From an uncultured Ruminococcus sp. (GTDB taxonomy: Bacteria > Bacillota > Clostridia > Oscillospirales > Acutalibacteraceae), in assembly GCA_902802105.1 (NCBI GenBank), contig CADCKR010000010.1, positions 1 through 64,000 of the forward strand: a stretch of 64,000 nucleotides of DNA, written 5' to 3'. Positions 16,618 to 26,518 of the stretch are shown here, piece by piece. Each line of letters starts with the position of its first letter. Position 1 is the stretch's first letter. Below the pieces are notes generated by a model. That model saw only the letters and a program-made list of their open reading frames with translations. It was not told the DNA's origin and made no database searches. Position numbers and translations under genes: made by a program.

Positions 16618-16888
16618 TAAAAACGGCAGCGCTTAAAATCCAGGACCATAGCATTCGCCGGTCACGGCTCAGGCTCATTTGGCAGGGTGCTTTGGTCATT
16701 TTTTACACTGAAGCGGGCGGAAAATGTTTTGAAGGAATATGTCACTGTTAATATTTACTAAAATACCTCAACATGACGGTTATTTTTGAGGGTAATGTAT
16801 GTATAAATCGTCAAATCAATTCAGCATGATATACAAAAAAATCAGCAAAAATTCTACTAAAATAAACAATGAAAATTTTACAAAAAGC
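16618..16888. other. gene-free spacer before the ribosomal promoter
   Basis: AT-rich DNA with no convincing gene. A 95-codon frame starting at 16799 overlaps the promoter and leader of the ribosomal operon and has no ribosome binding site, so I see nothing functional except possible upstream promoter elements. Confidence 0.6.
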
Positions 16889-16917
16889 TTGCAATCCCAC
16901 GGGGGTTGTGGTATTAT
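16889..16917 (+). promoter_or_regulatory. promoter of the S10 ribosomal operon
   Basis: TTGCAA (16889-16894), 17-bp spacer, TATTAT (16912-16917), overlapping a TATAAT at 16915. It leaves a leader of about 290 bases before rpsJ. Confidence 0.65.
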
Positions 16918-17104
16918 AATTGAGCGTGACTGCAACAGATATGCGATGAAGCGGGAGGTTGCGGCTGAAAGATGCCGGTTTTTCCGTGGAGTATGTCCGA
17001 TTTCAAACCGGGCGAAAGAATATTTTTTGAGCTGGCAGACCTGCAGCCCTATAGAGTTGCAAGGGTTATGGTGTGCTGTGCTCTGATTTTCTCAGTACCT
17101 TGAC

Positions 17105-17135
17105 CCGGAATGACTGAAAAGTCCTTCCGGTTTTT
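17105..17135 (+). promoter_or_regulatory. candidate attenuator hairpin in the S10 leader
   Basis: CCGGAA...TTCCGG enclosing GACT-GAAA-AGTC, followed directly by TTTTT. The hairpin has the form of an intrinsic terminator inside the leader, 80 bases before rpsJ. It is a plausible site for control by a ribosomal protein, in the way L4 acts on E. coli S10 mRNA. Confidence 0.55.
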
Positions 17136-17216
17136 CAATAGAGTTGCAGGAAACACCCGGAAGGGTGTAGAGGAATTGAGAAAACGCCCGCCAACTACAA
17201 TAAGGAGGCGATTAGC

Positions 17217-17528
17217 GTGGCAGTCAAGGAAAAAATCAGGATAAGGATCAAGGGTTACGATCATCAGCTGGTGGATCAGTCCGCCGAGAAGATCGTTGCG
17301 ACCGCAAAGCGCACAGGAGCAAGGGTATCGGGTCCGGTACCGCTTCCGACCGAAAAGCAGGTCGTCACAATTCTCCGTGCTGTTCATAAGTATAAGGACA
17401 GCCGTGAGCAGTTTGAAACAAGAACTCACAAAAGACTTATCGACATCCTCAGACCCTCAAACAAAACTGTTGAGGCTCTTACAGGACTCGAACTCCCTGC
17501 CGGTGTTGAAATAGACATCAAGCTCTGA
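17217..17528 (+). CDS. rpsJ: 30S ribosomal protein S10
   Basis: 103 residues, full family length, first gene of the S10-spc-alpha cluster. It contributes to the 30S head and also acts as NusE in antitermination. The start is GTG with an AAGGAGG ribosome binding site; no ATG is near. Typical segments are [10 protein letters not shown] and the C-terminal [11 protein letters not shown]. Confidence 0.97.
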   Translation: MAVKEKIRIRIKGYDHQLVDQSAEKIVATAKRTGARVSGPVPLPTEKQVVTILRAVHKYKDSREQFETRTHKRLIDILRPSNKTVEALTGLELPAGVEIDIKL

Positions 17529-17598
17529 TCCAACCAACAGGCAGCCGGGGTCATGTCGGTGAAATGCCGACCAATAACCTATCAAGGAGGAAAAACAA

Positions 17599-18294
17599 AT
17601 GCAGAAGGCAATCATCGGTAAAAAGATCGGTATGACACAGATCTTCGATGCAAAGGGCGCCGTACTCCCTGTGACCGTTATCGAAGCTGGTCCGTGTGTG
17701 GTAGCACAGATCAAGACGGTCGAGAATGACGGCTACGAAGCAGTTCAGCTCGGCTTCGGCGATATCAAGCTGAAGGTACAGAACGGCGGCAAAAAGGGCA
17801 AGAGAGTCCGCAGCGAGAAGTTCAAGAACGATCCTGTGAACATCACAAAGCCTATGCTCGGCCACTTCAAAAAGGCTGACGTTGCTCCCAAGAGCACACT
17901 TCGTGAATTCAGAGTAGAGAATCTCGATTCTTACAAAGTCGGCGACATCATAAAGGCTGATACTTTTGCCGAGGGCGACAAGATCGACATTACAGGCAAG
18001 AGCAAGGGCAAGGGATATGCCGGCGTTATCAAGCGTTGGAACTTCCACCGTCTCAAGGAAACTCACGGTTCCGGTCCTGTAGCACGTCACGGCGGCTCAA
18101 TGGGCGCCTGCTCCACTCCTTCAAGAGTATGGAAGGGCAAGAAGATGGCAGGTCATCTCGGTGCCGAGAAGGTTACAGTTCAGAATCTTACTGTTGTCAA
18201 GGTAGACGCAGAAAACAATCTTATCGCTATCAAGGGTGCTGTTCCCGGACCTAACGGCGGAATCGTGGTCATTCGTGACAGCGTCAAGGCATAA
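17599..18294 (+). CDS. rplC: 50S ribosomal protein L3
   Basis: 231 residues, slightly longer than the usual 205-215 because of an expanded internal region and C-terminus. Signature parts are [21 protein letters not shown] and H-G-G-S-M-G-A. It is an early-assembly 23S rRNA binder near the peptidyl transferase centre. AGGAGG ribosome binding site. Confidence 0.97.
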   Translation: MQKAIIGKKIGMTQIFDAKGAVLPVTVIEAGPCVVAQIKTVENDGYEAVQLGFGDIKLKVQNGGKKGKRVRSEKFKNDPVNITKPMLGHFKKADVAPKSTLREFRVENLDSYKVGDIIKADTFAEGDKIDITGKSKGKGYAGVIKRWNFHRLKETHGSGPVARHGGSMGACSTPSRVWKGKKMAGHLGAEKVTVQNLTVVKVDAENNLIAIKGAVPGPNGGIVVIRDSVKA

Positions 18295-18311
18295 GGGAAG
18301 GAGGAATTTCA

Positions 18312-18935
18312 ATGGCTAATATAGATGTTCTCGATATGGCAGGCCAGAAGGTCGGCACAGCTGAGCTTTCAGATGCCATTTTCGCTATAGAGCCCAACAC
18401 GGCTGTAATGCATCAGATGGTAGTCAACTACCTGGCTAACAACCGTCAGGGCACACAGTCAGCTCTCACCCGTGCAGAGGTAAGCGGCGGCGGCAGAAAG
18501 CCCTGGAAACAGAAGGGCACAGGCCATGCAAGACAGGGCTCCACACGTGCTCCCCAGTGGACACACGGCGGCGTTGTTTTTGCTCCGAAGCCGAGATGCT
18601 ATCGCTTCACTGTAAACAAGAAGGTGAAGAGACTTGCTATGAAGTCTGCTTTTTCAAGCAAGCTTCAGGATTCACAGATCATCGTACTTGACAGCCTCAC
18701 AGTAGACGGCTTCAAGACAAAGACAGTTGCTGCAATGCTCAAGGCTATCGGCTCTGAGAAGAAGGCACTTATAGTTCTTCCTGAGGTAGATGTAAAGGTC
18801 ATCAACTCGGCAAGAAACATTCCCGGTGTTAAGACAGCACAGGTAAATACGCTCAATGTTTATGACATCATGAACGCTGACAAGCTTGTTATCGTAAAGG
18901 ATGCCATCAGCAAGATCGAGGAGGTTTACGCATGA
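18312..18935 (+). CDS. rplD: 50S ribosomal protein L4
   Basis: 207 residues, normal length. It has the exit-tunnel loop region around [16 protein letters not shown]. In E. coli this protein represses its own operon; the hairpin at 17105 is a possible counterpart site here. Its end overlaps the rplW start by four bases. Confidence 0.97.
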   Translation: MANIDVLDMAGQKVGTAELSDAIFAIEPNTAVMHQMVVNYLANNRQGTQSALTRAEVSGGGRKPWKQKGTGHARQGSTRAPQWTHGGVVFAPKPRCYRFTVNKKVKRLAMKSAFSSKLQDSQIIVLDSLTVDGFKTKTVAAMLKAIGSEKKALIVLPEVDVKVINSARNIPGVKTAQVNTLNVYDIMNADKLVIVKDAISKIEEVYA

Positions 18936-19225
18936 CAGCTCGTGACATTATCATAATGCCTGTTATCACAGAGAAGAGCATGGCAGGCGTTGCAAGCGAA
19001 AAGAAATACACCTTCAAAGTCGATAAGAGAGCAACAAAGATCCAGATTGCAAAGGCTGTAGAGGAGATCTTCGGCGTTAAGGTAGCAAAGGTCAATACAG
19101 TCAGCGTAAGAGGTCATATGCGCCGTCAGGGCAGAAACGAGGGCTACACAGCTTCCTGGAAGAAGGCTTATGTATCACTCAAACCCGACAGCAAGACCAT
19201 CGAGTTCTTTGAAGGCATGATGTAA
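18932..19225 (+). CDS. rplW: 50S ribosomal protein L23
   Basis: 97 residues, starting in an ATGA overlap with rplD. It lies at the tunnel exit and is the docking point for trigger factor and SRP. Features are [10 protein letters not shown] near the start and a basic loop R-G-H-M-R-R-Q-G-R. It is followed by an unusually long spacer containing a structured RNA. Confidence 0.97.
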   Translation: MTARDIIIMPVITEKSMAGVASEKKYTFKVDKRATKIQIAKAVEEIFGVKVAKVNTVSVRGHMRRQGRNEGYTASWKKAYVSLKPDSKTIEFFEGMM

Positions 19226-19382
19226 TACCCTTTGTTTCAGCGCGGAGCGTGGAGCTTATCCCTCCGCCGCTTATCGGATGATCCCGAAAAATACGGGCAA
19301 AGGGCTCAAGCCCCGGACAGCCCGGAGAAAAGGGTATGAACCTGCATGGTATGCAGGCAGAATGAATGGAGACAAGGATCTC
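19225..19382 (+). ncRNA. candidate structured RNA between rplW and rplB
   Basis: A nine-base-pair perfect closing helix (ATACCCTTT 19225-19233 with AAAGGGTAT 19329-19337) encloses three hairpins. These are GCGGAG/CTCCGC (19242-19267), CCCG/CGGG (19283-19297) and GGGCT/AGCCC (19302-19313). Two more follow: CCTGCAT/ATGCAGG (about 19340-19356) and GGAGA/TCTCC (about 19367-19382). The spacer of 187 bases is far longer than others in this cluster. I know of no described leader at this position in clostridia. Confidence 0.6.
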
Positions 19383-19412
19383 CGCAAAGCCATCATGAGG
19401 AGAGTGAAATAA

Positions 19413-20243
19413 ATGGCAATAAAGGTATATAAGCCGACCAGCCCGGCAAGAAGAAATATGTCGGTCACAGATTATTCGGCTTTATCAAAGGTTGAGCCTG
19501 AGAAGAGCCTTCTTGCTCCGCTCAACAAAAAGTCAGGCCGTAACAGCTACGGCAGGATCACCGTCCGTCACAGAGGCGGCGGCAACCGCAACAAGTACAG
19601 GATCATTGATTTCAAGCGCCGTAAGTTTGACACAGAGGCTTTTGTAAAATCTATCGAGTATGATCCGAACCGTTCTGCACATATCGCACTCATCGAGTAC
19701 ACAGACGGTACAAAGAGCTACATTATAGCTCCTGTAGGTCTTAAAGTAGGCTACAAGATCGTAAGCGGTCCTTCAGCAGATATCAAGCCCGGCAACGCAC
19801 TTCCGCTTGCCAATATCCCTGTTGGTACCTTCGTTCACTGCGTTGAGCTTTATCCCGGCAAGGGCGCACAGCTTGCAAGAAGTGCAGGCAACATGGCTCA
19901 GCTCATGGCTAAGGAAAACGGACTCGCACTTCTCAGACTTCCTTCAGGCGAGCTGAGAAACGTTCCCGAGACCTGCATGGCTTCGATCGGTCAGGTAAGC
20001 AATATCGACCACGAGAACGTAAAGATCGGTAAAGCAGGCCGTAAGCGCAACATGGGCTGGAGGCCGACAGTAAGAGGTTCTGTAATGAACCCGAACGATC
20101 ACCCGCACGGCGGCGGTGAGGGCAAGTCCCCTGTAGGACGTCCCGGACCTGTAACACCCTGGGGCAAGCCCGCTCTCGGCTACAAGACCAGAAAGAACAC
20201 ACGTTCTGACAGACTTATCGTAAGACGCAGAAACGGTAAATAA
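19413..20243 (+). CDS. rplB: 50S ribosomal protein L2
   Basis: 276 residues, family length. It is essential for subunit association and peptidyl transfer. The conserved segments [16 protein letters not shown] and [13 protein letters not shown] are intact. The AGGAGAG ribosome binding site lies just after the structured spacer, so translation could respond to the fold of that RNA. Confidence 0.97.
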   Translation: MAIKVYKPTSPARRNMSVTDYSALSKVEPEKSLLAPLNKKSGRNSYGRITVRHRGGGNRNKYRIIDFKRRKFDTEAFVKSIEYDPNRSAHIALIEYTDGTKSYIIAPVGLKVGYKIVSGPSADIKPGNALPLANIPVGTFVHCVELYPGKGAQLARSAGNMAQLMAKENGLALLRLPSGELRNVPETCMASIGQVSNIDHENVKIGKAGRKRNMGWRPTVRGSVMNPNDHPHGGGEGKSPVGRPGPVTPWGKPALGYKTRKNTRSDRLIVRRRNGK

Positions 20244-20270
20244 TAGGCATGCAGAAAGGAGCTTTGTGAT

Positions 20271-20543
20271 ATGAGCAGAAGCGTTAAAAAGGGTCCTTAT
20301 GTGCAGCCTGTGCTGCTTAAAAGGGTTCAGCAGATGAATGAACTCGGCGAGAAGAAGATACTCAAGACATGGAGCAGATCTTCAACAATATTCCCTGAGT
20401 TCGTAGGTCATACATTTGCGGTACATGACGGCCGCAAGCACGTTCCGGTATATGTGACTGAGGATATGGTCGGACACAAGCTCGGTGAGTTTGCTCCCAC
20501 CAGGACCTTTAAGGGTCACGCCGGATCAAAGACATCGAAATAA
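20271..20543 (+). CDS. rpsS: 30S ribosomal protein S19
   Basis: 90 residues with [10 protein letters not shown] at the start and the [13 protein letters not shown] motif. It is a 30S head protein that contacts the 50S subunit. AGAAAGGAG ribosome binding site. Confidence 0.97.
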   Translation: MSRSVKKGPYVQPVLLKRVQQMNELGEKKILKTWSRSSTIFPEFVGHTFAVHDGRKHVPVYVTEDMVGHKLGEFAPTRTFKGHAGSKTSK

Positions 20544-20565
20544 GCCTGAAAGGAGTGTATGAACA

Positions 20566-20901
20566 ATGGAAGCAAGGGCAGAACTGAAATACGCCCGTAT
20601 TTCCCCGCGTAAGGTACAGATCGTTCTCGATCTTATCCGCAACAAGCCTTGCGATTATGCAATGGCAGTTCTCAAGCACACCCCGAAGGCTGCTTGTGAG
20701 GATCTTGAAAAGCTCCTCAAGTCAGCAATGGCTAATGCAGAGAACAACCACAACATGGATGTAAACAGACTTTATGTGGCAGAATGCTACGTTGGTCAGG
20801 GTCCTATCCTCAAGAGAATCCGTCCGAGAGCACAGGGCCGTGCATACAGAATAGACAAGAAAACATCACACATTACTCTTGTGCTCAAAGAGAAAGAATA
20901 A
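20566..20901 (+). CDS. rplV: 50S ribosomal protein L22
   Basis: 111 residues. Its beta-hairpin ([14 protein letters not shown]) lines the exit tunnel and is the usual site of macrolide-resistance changes; it looks normal here. Confidence 0.97.
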   Translation: MEARAELKYARISPRKVQIVLDLIRNKPCDYAMAVLKHTPKAACEDLEKLLKSAMANAENNHNMDVNRLYVAECYVGQGPILKRIRPRAQGRAYRIDKKTSHITLVLKEKE

Positions 20902-20920
20902 TAGGTGAGGAGGTAAACTA

Positions 20921-21586
20921 ATGGGCCAGAAAGTAAATCCGCACGGTCTCCGTGTCGGCGTTATCAAGAATTGGGACTCACGTTGGTTTGTAAGCGATAA
21001 AGACTTCGGCGACACACTCGTTGAGGACTACAACCTCCGTAAGACTCTTAAAAAGCAGCTTTACTCAGCAGGCGTTCCGAAGATCGAGATCGAGCGTGAC
21101 GCTTCAAAGGTAAGGATCCATATACATTGCGCAAAGCCCGGTATGGTTATCGGCAAGGGCGGCGCAGAAATCGAGAAGCTCAGACTTCAGTGTGAGAAGA
21201 TCCTCGGCAAGCCCGTTGCAATCAATATCGTTGAGGTAAAGAACCCCGACCTTGATGCACAGCTCATCGCTGAGAGCGTAGCTTCACAGCTTGAAAGAAG
21301 AATCTCCTTCAGAAGAGCAATGAAGCAGAGCATCGGCCGCGCAATGAAGTGCAATGCCAAGGGTATCAAGATCATGTGCTCAGGCCGTCTTGGCGGCGCC
21401 GAGATCGCAAGATCAGAGCAGTATCACGAGGGTACTATCCCGCTGCAGACACTCAGAGCAGATATCGACTACGGTTTCGCAGAGGCTGCGACCACCTACG
21501 GCATTATCGGCGTAAAGGTATGGCTGTATAAGGGCGAAGTCCTTCACGATAACCGCAAGCCTCGCAAGGAAGGAGGCAGCAAATAA
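20921..21586 (+). CDS. rpsC: 30S ribosomal protein S3
   Basis: 221 residues. The N-terminal KH domain contains [12 protein letters not shown], and the C-terminal domain contains [10 protein letters not shown]. It helps form the mRNA entry site and its helicase activity. TGAGGAGG ribosome binding site. Confidence 0.97.
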   Translation: MGQKVNPHGLRVGVIKNWDSRWFVSDKDFGDTLVEDYNLRKTLKKQLYSAGVPKIEIERDASKVRIHIHCAKPGMVIGKGGAEIEKLRLQCEKILGKPVAINIVEVKNPDLDAQLIAESVASQLERRISFRRAMKQSIGRAMKCNAKGIKIMCSGRLGGAEIARSEQYHEGTIPLQTLRADIDYGFAEAATTYGIIGVKVWLYKGEVLHDNRKPRKEGGSK

Positions 21587-21588
21587 TC

Positions 21589-22014
21589 ATGTTGATGCCT
21601 AAGAGAGTTAAATACCGCAGAGTGCACAGAGGCCGCATGACAGGTAAGGCGCTGCGCGGCAATAAAGTAACATACGGTGAGTTTGGCATTCAGGCTCTTG
21701 AGCCCGGCTGGATCACAGCAAACCAGATCGAAGCAGCCCGTATCGCTATGACACGTTACTGCAAGAGATTCGGTAAGGTATGGATCAAGATCTTCCCTGA
21801 CAAGCCCGTCACCAAGAAGCCTGCCGAGGTCCGCATGGGTTCCGGTAAAGGTTCACCCGAATTCTGGGTAGCAGTGATCAAGCCCGGAAAGGTAATGTTT
21901 GAGCTTGGCGGAGTGCCCGAGGCAACCGCAAAAGAAGCTCTTCGTCTGGCTGCAATGAAGCTGCCGCTCAAGACGAAGTTTGTAACTAAGGAAGAAACGG
22001 AGGCTGACGCATAA
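21589..22014 (+). CDS. rplP: 50S ribosomal protein L16
   Basis: 141 residues beginning [18 protein letters not shown] lies 12 bases before this ATG; the second in-frame ATG at 21595 is the alternative. It organises the A-site side of the 50S subunit. The motif [11 protein letters not shown] is present. Its stop overlaps the rpmC start. Confidence 0.96.
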   Translation: MLMPKRVKYRRVHRGRMTGKALRGNKVTYGEFGIQALEPGWITANQIEAARIAMTRYCKRFGKVWIKIFPDKPVTKKPAEVRMGSGKGSPEFWVAVIKPGKVMFELGGVPEATAKEALRLAAMKLPLKTKFVTKEETEADA

Positions 22015-22220
22015 TGAAGACTTCAGAACTCAGAGAAATGACATCGGCTGAGCTTGAAACAAAGCTTCAGAGCCTCAAGGAAGAGCTGTTCAACCTTCGC
22101 TTTCAGCTTGCAATAAATCAGCTCGACAACCCGATGCGTATATCAGCAGTAAAGAAAGACATCGCAAGAGTAAAGACAGTTATCCGTCAGAACGAGCTTT
22201 CCGAAAAAGCTGACGCATAA
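22014..22220 (+). CDS. rpmC: 50S ribosomal protein L29
   Basis: 68 residues, a two-helix protein at the tunnel exit, with [14 protein letters not shown]. It is coupled to rplP by a one-base TAATG overlap. Confidence 0.96.
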   Translation: MKTSELREMTSAELETKLQSLKEELFNLRFQLAINQLDNPMRISAVKKDIARVKTVIRQNELSEKADA

Positions 22221-22240
22221 GGTGAAGGAGGAAATGCACT

Positions 22241-22498
22241 GTGAGTGAGAGAAATCTTAGAAAAACAGATGTCGGTAAGGTAGTAAGCGACAAGATGGAC
22301 AAGACCGTTGTTGTTGCTATTGAGAACAGCGTAAAGCACCCGCTTTACAATAAGATCATCAAGCGCACCATCAGACTGAAGGTTCACGATGAGAACAATG
22401 AGTGCAGGGTCGGCGACCGTGTACGCATCATGGAGACACGTCCTCTTTCTAAGGATAAGAGATGGCGTCTTGTTGAGATCATAGAGAAGGCTAAATAA
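22241..22498 (+). CDS. rpsQ: 30S ribosomal protein S17
   Basis: 85 residues from a GTG start with a GAAGGAGG ribosome binding site. The S17 signature [18 protein letters not shown] is complete. Confidence 0.97.
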   Translation: MSERNLRKTDVGKVVSDKMDKTVVVAIENSVKHPLYNKIIKRTIRLKVHDENNECRVGDRVRIMETRPLSKDKRWRLVEIIEKAK

Positions 22499-22531
22499 TA
22501 ACAGCACTTTTTGTTAAAGGAGGAAAGCACT

Positions 22532-22900
22532 GTGGTACAGCAGCAGACCTACCTCAAAGTGGCCGACAATACCGGAGCAAAGGAGCTTATGTGCATCCGT
22601 GTTTTAGGTGGAACCGGCAGGAGGTACGCAAATATAGGCGACGTTGTGGTAGCTTCCGTTAAAAAAGCAGCACCCGGCGGCGTTGTTAAAAAAGGCGACG
22701 TAGTAAAAGCAGTTATCGTTCGTTCAGCTAAGGGCGTTCGTCGTGAGGACGGCACATATATCAGATTTGATGAGAATGCGGCAGTTATAATCAAGGACGA
22801 CAAGAACCCGAAGGGAACACGTATTTTTGGACCGGTTGCAAGAGAGCTTCGTGACAAGGATTACATGAAGATCCTCAGCCTTGCTCCGGAAGTGCTTTGA
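22532..22900 (+). CDS. rplN: 50S ribosomal protein L14
   Basis: 122 residues, the normal L14 length, from the GTG at 22532; AAAGGAGG lies 8 bases upstream. A longer reading from 22511 would start inside the ribosome binding site. Conserved [17 protein letters not shown] is present. It bridges to the 30S subunit and is the RsfS silencing site. Confidence 0.96.
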   Translation: MVQQQTYLKVADNTGAKELMCIRVLGGTGRRYANIGDVVVASVKKAAPGGVVKKGDVVKAVIVRSAKGVRREDGTYIRFDENAAVIIKDDKNPKGTRIFGPVARELRDKDYMKILSLAPEVL

Positions 22901-22914
22901 TGGAGGTGCATGAT

Positions 22915-23235
22915 ATGAACAATAAGCTTCACATTAAAACAGGCGACACAGTAGTTGTTCTGAGCGGCACCGAAAAGGGCAAAAAGGGCAAGGTACTTGC
23001 AGTAAGCCCCAAAGAAGGCAAGGTAATCATCGAGAAGGTAAACCTTGTTTCAAAGCACGTCAAGCCCCGTAAGATGGGCGACCAGGGCGGCATTGTAGAA
23101 GCAGAGGGCGCTATGTACGCCTGCAAGGTACAGGTAGTATGCCCCCGCTGCAAGAAGCCTACAAGAGTTGCTCACAGAATTCTTGAGGACGGCACCAAGG
23201 AACGCATTTGCAAAAAATGCGGCGAGGCGCTTTAA
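22915..23235 (+). CDS. rplX: 50S ribosomal protein L24
   Basis: 106 residues from the ATG at 22915, behind GGAGGTG. It has a KOW motif near residues 8-35 (T-G-D-T-V-V-V-L-S-G-T-E-K-G-K-K-G-K-V). The C-terminal part carries two C-x-x-C pairs (C-P-R-C and C-K-K-C), so this is the zinc-containing form of L24. Confidence 0.96.
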   Translation: MNNKLHIKTGDTVVVLSGTEKGKKGKVLAVSPKEGKVIIEKVNLVSKHVKPRKMGDQGGIVEAEGAMYACKVQVVCPRCKKPTRVAHRILEDGTKERICKKCGEAL

Positions 23236-23249
23236 GGAGGTAACGACAC

Positions 23250-23789
23250 ATGACAAGACTTAAAGATCTCTATGTGAAGGAAGCTGCTCCTGCTCTTATG
23301 AAGAAGTTTTCTTACAAGAGCGTAATGCAGATCCCGAAGCTTGAGAAGATCGTCATCAACGTAGGCGCCGGCGAAGCAAAGGAAAACTCCAAGGCTATAG
23401 ACGCTATCAGCGGCGATCTTGCAAAGATCACCGGCCAGAAGCCCGTAGTATGCCGTGCAAAGAAGTCTGTCGCTAACTTTAAGCTCCGTGAGGGTATGCC
23501 CAACGGCGTTAAGGTAACACTCAGAGGCGACAAGATGTATGAGTTCATGGACAGACTCTTCAATGTAGCTCTCCCCAGAGTTCGTGACTTCCGCGGTATC
23601 AACCCGAACTCATTCGACGGCAGAGGCAACTACAATATGGGACTTAAAGAGCAGCTTATCTTCCCCGAGATCGAGTTCGACAAGATCGACAAGGTCCGCG
23701 GTATGGACATCTGCTTTGTAACAACGGCAACAACAGACGAAGAGGCTCGTGAGCTGCTTACGCTTATGGGCGCTCCGTTCAGCAAGTAA
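23250..23789 (+). CDS. rplE: 50S ribosomal protein L5
   Basis: 179 residues. It binds 5S rRNA and contacts the P-site tRNA. The conserved K-I-V-I-N-V-G-x-G-E-A and the C-terminal [10 protein letters not shown] are present. Confidence 0.97.
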   Translation: MTRLKDLYVKEAAPALMKKFSYKSVMQIPKLEKIVINVGAGEAKENSKAIDAISGDLAKITGQKPVVCRAKKSVANFKLREGMPNGVKVTLRGDKMYEFMDRLFNVALPRVRDFRGINPNSFDGRGNYNMGLKEQLIFPEIEFDKIDKVRGMDICFVTTATTDEEARELLTLMGAPFSK

Positions 23790-23801
23790 GGAGGGATCAT
23801 C

Positions 23802-23987
23802 GTGGCCAAGACATCAATGAAGGTTAAACAGCAGAGAGAACCCAAGTTCTCTACAAGAGCATATAACAGATGCAAGATCTGTGGCAGGCCGCACGCTTAT
23901 CTCCGTAAATATGGTGTTTGCCGTATCTGCTTCAGAGAGCTTGCTTACAAGGGCGAGATCCCAGGTGTGAAGAAGGCAAGCTGGTAA
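23802..23987 (+). CDS. rpsZ: 30S ribosomal protein S14, type Z
   Basis: 61 residues from GTG. Two C-x-x-C pairs (C-K-I-C and C-R-I-C) mark the zinc-dependent short S14 of Gram-positives. A zinc-independent paralogue, if any, is not in this window. Confidence 0.97.
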   Translation: MAKTSMKVKQQREPKFSTRAYNRCKICGRPHAYLRKYGVCRICFRELAYKGEIPGVKKASW

Positions 23988-24011
23988 GGCTAAATAAGGA
24001 GGTAACCGATT

Positions 24012-24410
24012 ATGCAGATTACAGATGCTATTGCAGATCTGCTTACGAGAATCCGTAATGCAAATACTGCAAAACATGATACAGTAGAAGTTCCCGCTTC
24101 AAACATCAAAAAGGCTATCGTTCAGATCCTTCTTGACGAGGGATATATCAAGAGCTTTACCGTTATTGAGGATAACAAGCAGGGAATCATCAAGATCACG
24201 CTGAAATATACAGACGGCAAGGCTCCTGTTATCACAGGACTCAAGAGAGTATCAAAGCCCGGCCTGCGTATCTACAGCGATGTAGAGAATATGCCGAAGG
24301 TAATGAAGGGACTCGGAGTTGCCATCATCTCAACATCAAAGGGCGTTATGACAGACCGTCAGGCACGCAGGGAAAATGTTGGCGGCGAAGTTCTTGCATA
24401 CATTTGGTAA
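24012..24410 (+). CDS. rpsH: 30S ribosomal protein S8
   Basis: 132 residues with the C-terminal motif [13 protein letters not shown]. It is a central-domain assembly protein; in enteric bacteria it represses the spc operon. Confidence 0.97.
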   Translation: MQITDAIADLLTRIRNANTAKHDTVEVPASNIKKAIVQILLDEGYIKSFTVIEDNKQGIIKITLKYTDGKAPVITGLKRVSKPGLRIYSDVENMPKVMKGLGVAIISTSKGVMTDRQARRENVGGEVLAYIW

Positions 24411-24422
24411 GGGGGCGCTGAA

Positions 24423-24968
24423 ATGTCACGAATTGGAAGAAAACCCATAAATATTCCCGCCGGAGTTACCGTATCTATCGGTGACGGCGTTATCACAGTC
24501 AAGGGTCCTAAGGGCGAGCTGACAAAGCCTTTCCACAAGAACATGACTGTAAAGCAGGAGGGCACCGAGATCATCGTAAGCCGTCCTGATGATGCAAAAG
24601 AGAACCGTTCACTTCACGGTCTTACCCGTTCAAACATCCATAACATGGTTGTTGGTGTTACCGACGGATTCTCAAAGGAGCTTGACGTAAACGGCGTCGG
24701 CTACCGTGTGCAGAAGAAGGGCAAGGAGCTCGTTATGAACCTGGGTTATTCACATCAGGTAGTCGTTTGCGATACAGATGATATAACCATCGAGGCTCCC
24801 ACACCCAACAAGATCATTATCCGCGGTATCGACAAACAGAAGGTCGGCCAGTTTGCCGCAGAGGTAAGAGAGAAGCGTCCGCCTGAGCCGTATAAGGGCA
24901 AGGGTATCAAGTACGTTGACGAGGTTATCCGCCGCAAGGAAGGTAAAGCCGGCAAGGGTAAGAAGTAA
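24423..24968 (+). CDS. rplF: 50S ribosomal protein L6
   Basis: 181 residues. It has two duplicated L6 folds and the C-terminal signature R-P-P-E-P-Y-K-G-K-G-I-K-Y. It sits near the factor-binding site. Confidence 0.97.
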   Translation: MSRIGRKPINIPAGVTVSIGDGVITVKGPKGELTKPFHKNMTVKQEGTEIIVSRPDDAKENRSLHGLTRSNIHNMVVGVTDGFSKELDVNGVGYRVQKKGKELVMNLGYSHQVVVCDTDDITIEAPTPNKIIIRGIDKQKVGQFAAEVREKRPPEPYKGKGIKYVDEVIRRKEGKAGKGKK

Positions 24969-24986
24969 TGAAGGAGTGAGTAAGAT

Positions 24987-25346
24987 ATGGTTAAAAAGCC
25001 TGATACAAATAAGGCAAGACTTAAGCGCCACAAGAGAGTTCGCAGCAAGATCAGCGGAACTGCTGAGTGTCCTCGCCTTAATGTCTTTCGCTCCACCAAC
25101 AACATCTATGCTCAGCTGATCGACGATGTAAAGGGTGTAACTCTGGCATCTGCTTCGACGCTCGATAAGGAAATTGATGTTTACGGCGGAAACAAGGACG
25201 CAGCACGCAAGGTCGGTGCTCTCATCGCTAAGAGAGCGCTTGACAAGGGCATTACCGAGGTCGTATTTGACCGAGGCGGCTATATATTCCACGGCCGTGT
25301 CAAGGAGCTGGCCGAAGGCGCTCGTGAGGGCGGCCTCAAGTTCTAA
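24987..25346 (+). CDS. rplR: 50S ribosomal protein L18
   Basis: 119 residues with a basic N-terminus and the C-terminal F-D-R-G-G-Y-x-x-H-G-R-V-K. It is a 5S rRNA binder working with L5. Confidence 0.97.
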   Translation: MVKKPDTNKARLKRHKRVRSKISGTAECPRLNVFRSTNNIYAQLIDDVKGVTLASASTLDKEIDVYGGNKDAARKVGALIAKRALDKGITEVVFDRGGYIFHGRVKELAEGAREGGLKF

Positions 25347-25363
25347 GATAGGAGGAGAAAACT

Positions 25364-25861
25364 TTGGCTATAATTGACGGATCAACTTTGGATTTGAAGG
25401 AGCACGTTGTTGCTATCAACCGTGTATCCAAAACAGTAAAGGGCGGTCGTATCTTCAAGTTTGCTGCTCTCGTCGTCGTAGGTGACGGTCAGGGTACAGT
25501 AGGCTTCGGCATCGGTAAGGCAGGCGAGGTTCCGGATGCTATCCGCAAGGGCATCGAGGATGCCAAGAAGAACCTCAAGAAGATCTCCCTTAAAGGCACA
25601 ACGATCCCCCACGAGATCATTGGTGAGTTTGGCGCAGGCAGAGTTATCATGAAGCCCGCAGCTCCCGGTACCGGCGTTATCGCAGGCGGTCCTGTTCGTG
25701 CCGTTATTGAGGCAGTAGGCATCAAGGATATCAGAACAAAGGCTCTTCGCTCAAATAACCCCTGCAATGTTGTAAGAGCTACGCTCGCAGGTCTTGAGAG
25801 CCTCAGAACAGCAGACGAGGTTGCGGCTGTCCGTGGCAAGACTGCTAAGGAAATTCTGTAA
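25364..25861 (+). CDS. rpsE: 30S ribosomal protein S5
   Basis: 165 residues from a TTG start, with AGGAGGAG as ribosome binding site and no competing ATG. It contains the S5 motif [16 protein letters not shown] and the accuracy loop G-I-G-K-A-G-E-V-P. Unlike its neighbours it relies on a rare initiation codon. Confidence 0.96.
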   Translation: MAIIDGSTLDLKEHVVAINRVSKTVKGGRIFKFAALVVVGDGQGTVGFGIGKAGEVPDAIRKGIEDAKKNLKKISLKGTTIPHEIIGEFGAGRVIMKPAAPGTGVIAGGPVRAVIEAVGIKDIRTKALRSNNPCNVVRATLAGLESLRTADEVAAVRGKTAKEIL

Positions 25862-25876
25862 TTGGAGGTAGCAGAC

Positions 25877-26056
25877 ATGGCACAGCTTAAGATTACTCTT
25901 AAAAAGAGCTTAATTGGAAGACCGAAGAACCAGATTGCAACTGCCAATTCACTCGGTCTTACAAAGCCGGGTAAGACAACAGTACAGCCCGACAATGTAC
26001 AGACTCAGGGAAAGATCAACACGATCAGACACCTTGTAGAGGTCACAGAAGCATAA
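25877..26056 (+). CDS. rpmD: 50S ribosomal protein L30
   Basis: 59 residues from the ATG at 25877, placed by TTGGAGGT eight bases upstream. It has the signature [16 protein letters not shown] and a [10 protein letters not shown] ending block. Confidence 0.95.
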   Translation: MAQLKITLKKSLIGRPKNQIATANSLGLTKPGKTTVQPDNVQTQGKINTIRHLVEVTEA

Positions 26057-26076
26057 AGCAAGGAGGTGCGATAATA

Positions 26077-26517
26077 ATGAATTTGCACGAACTTTCACCT
26101 GCTGAGGGTGCAAAAAAGTCATCCAAGAGGATAGGCAGAGGCCACGGCTCAGGCTGGGGCAAGACTGCCGGCAAGGGTCACAAAGGTCAGAAGGCACGTT
26201 CAGGCGGCAGCATCCGTCCCGGCTTTGAAGGCGGTCAGATGCCTCTCCAGAGACGTGTTCCTAAGAGGGGCTTCAACAACATCTTCGCTAAAACTATTGT
26301 AGCTATCAATGTTTCCGCTTTGAATGCCTTTGAGGACGGCGTTGAGGTAACAGCTCAGGCACTCATCGAGAAGGGCATTGTAAAGAATGCCTGCGACGGC
26401 ATCAAGGTGTTGGGAAACGGTACACTTACAAAGAAGCTCACAGTTAAGGTTGCAGCCTTTTCAGAGTCAGCAAAGCAGAAAATAGAAGCTGCGGGAGGAA
26501 AGGCTGAGGTGGTTTGA
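26077..26517 (+). CDS. rplO: 50S ribosomal protein L15
   Basis: 146 residues. A glycine-rich basic N-terminal half ([13 protein letters not shown]) and a globular C-terminal half are present. It ends two bases before secY. Confidence 0.97.
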   Translation: MNLHELSPAEGAKKSSKRIGRGHGSGWGKTAGKGHKGQKARSGGSIRPGFEGGQMPLQRRVPKRGFNNIFAKTIVAINVSALNAFEDGVEVTAQALIEKGIVKNACDGIKVLGNGTLTKKLTVKVAAFSESAKQKIEAAGGKAEVV

Positions 26518-26518
26518 T

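Noticed and set aside
16799..17086. 95-codon plus-strand frame before rpsJ
   Set aside because: It overlaps the ribosomal promoter and leader, has no ribosome binding site and shows no protein-like composition.
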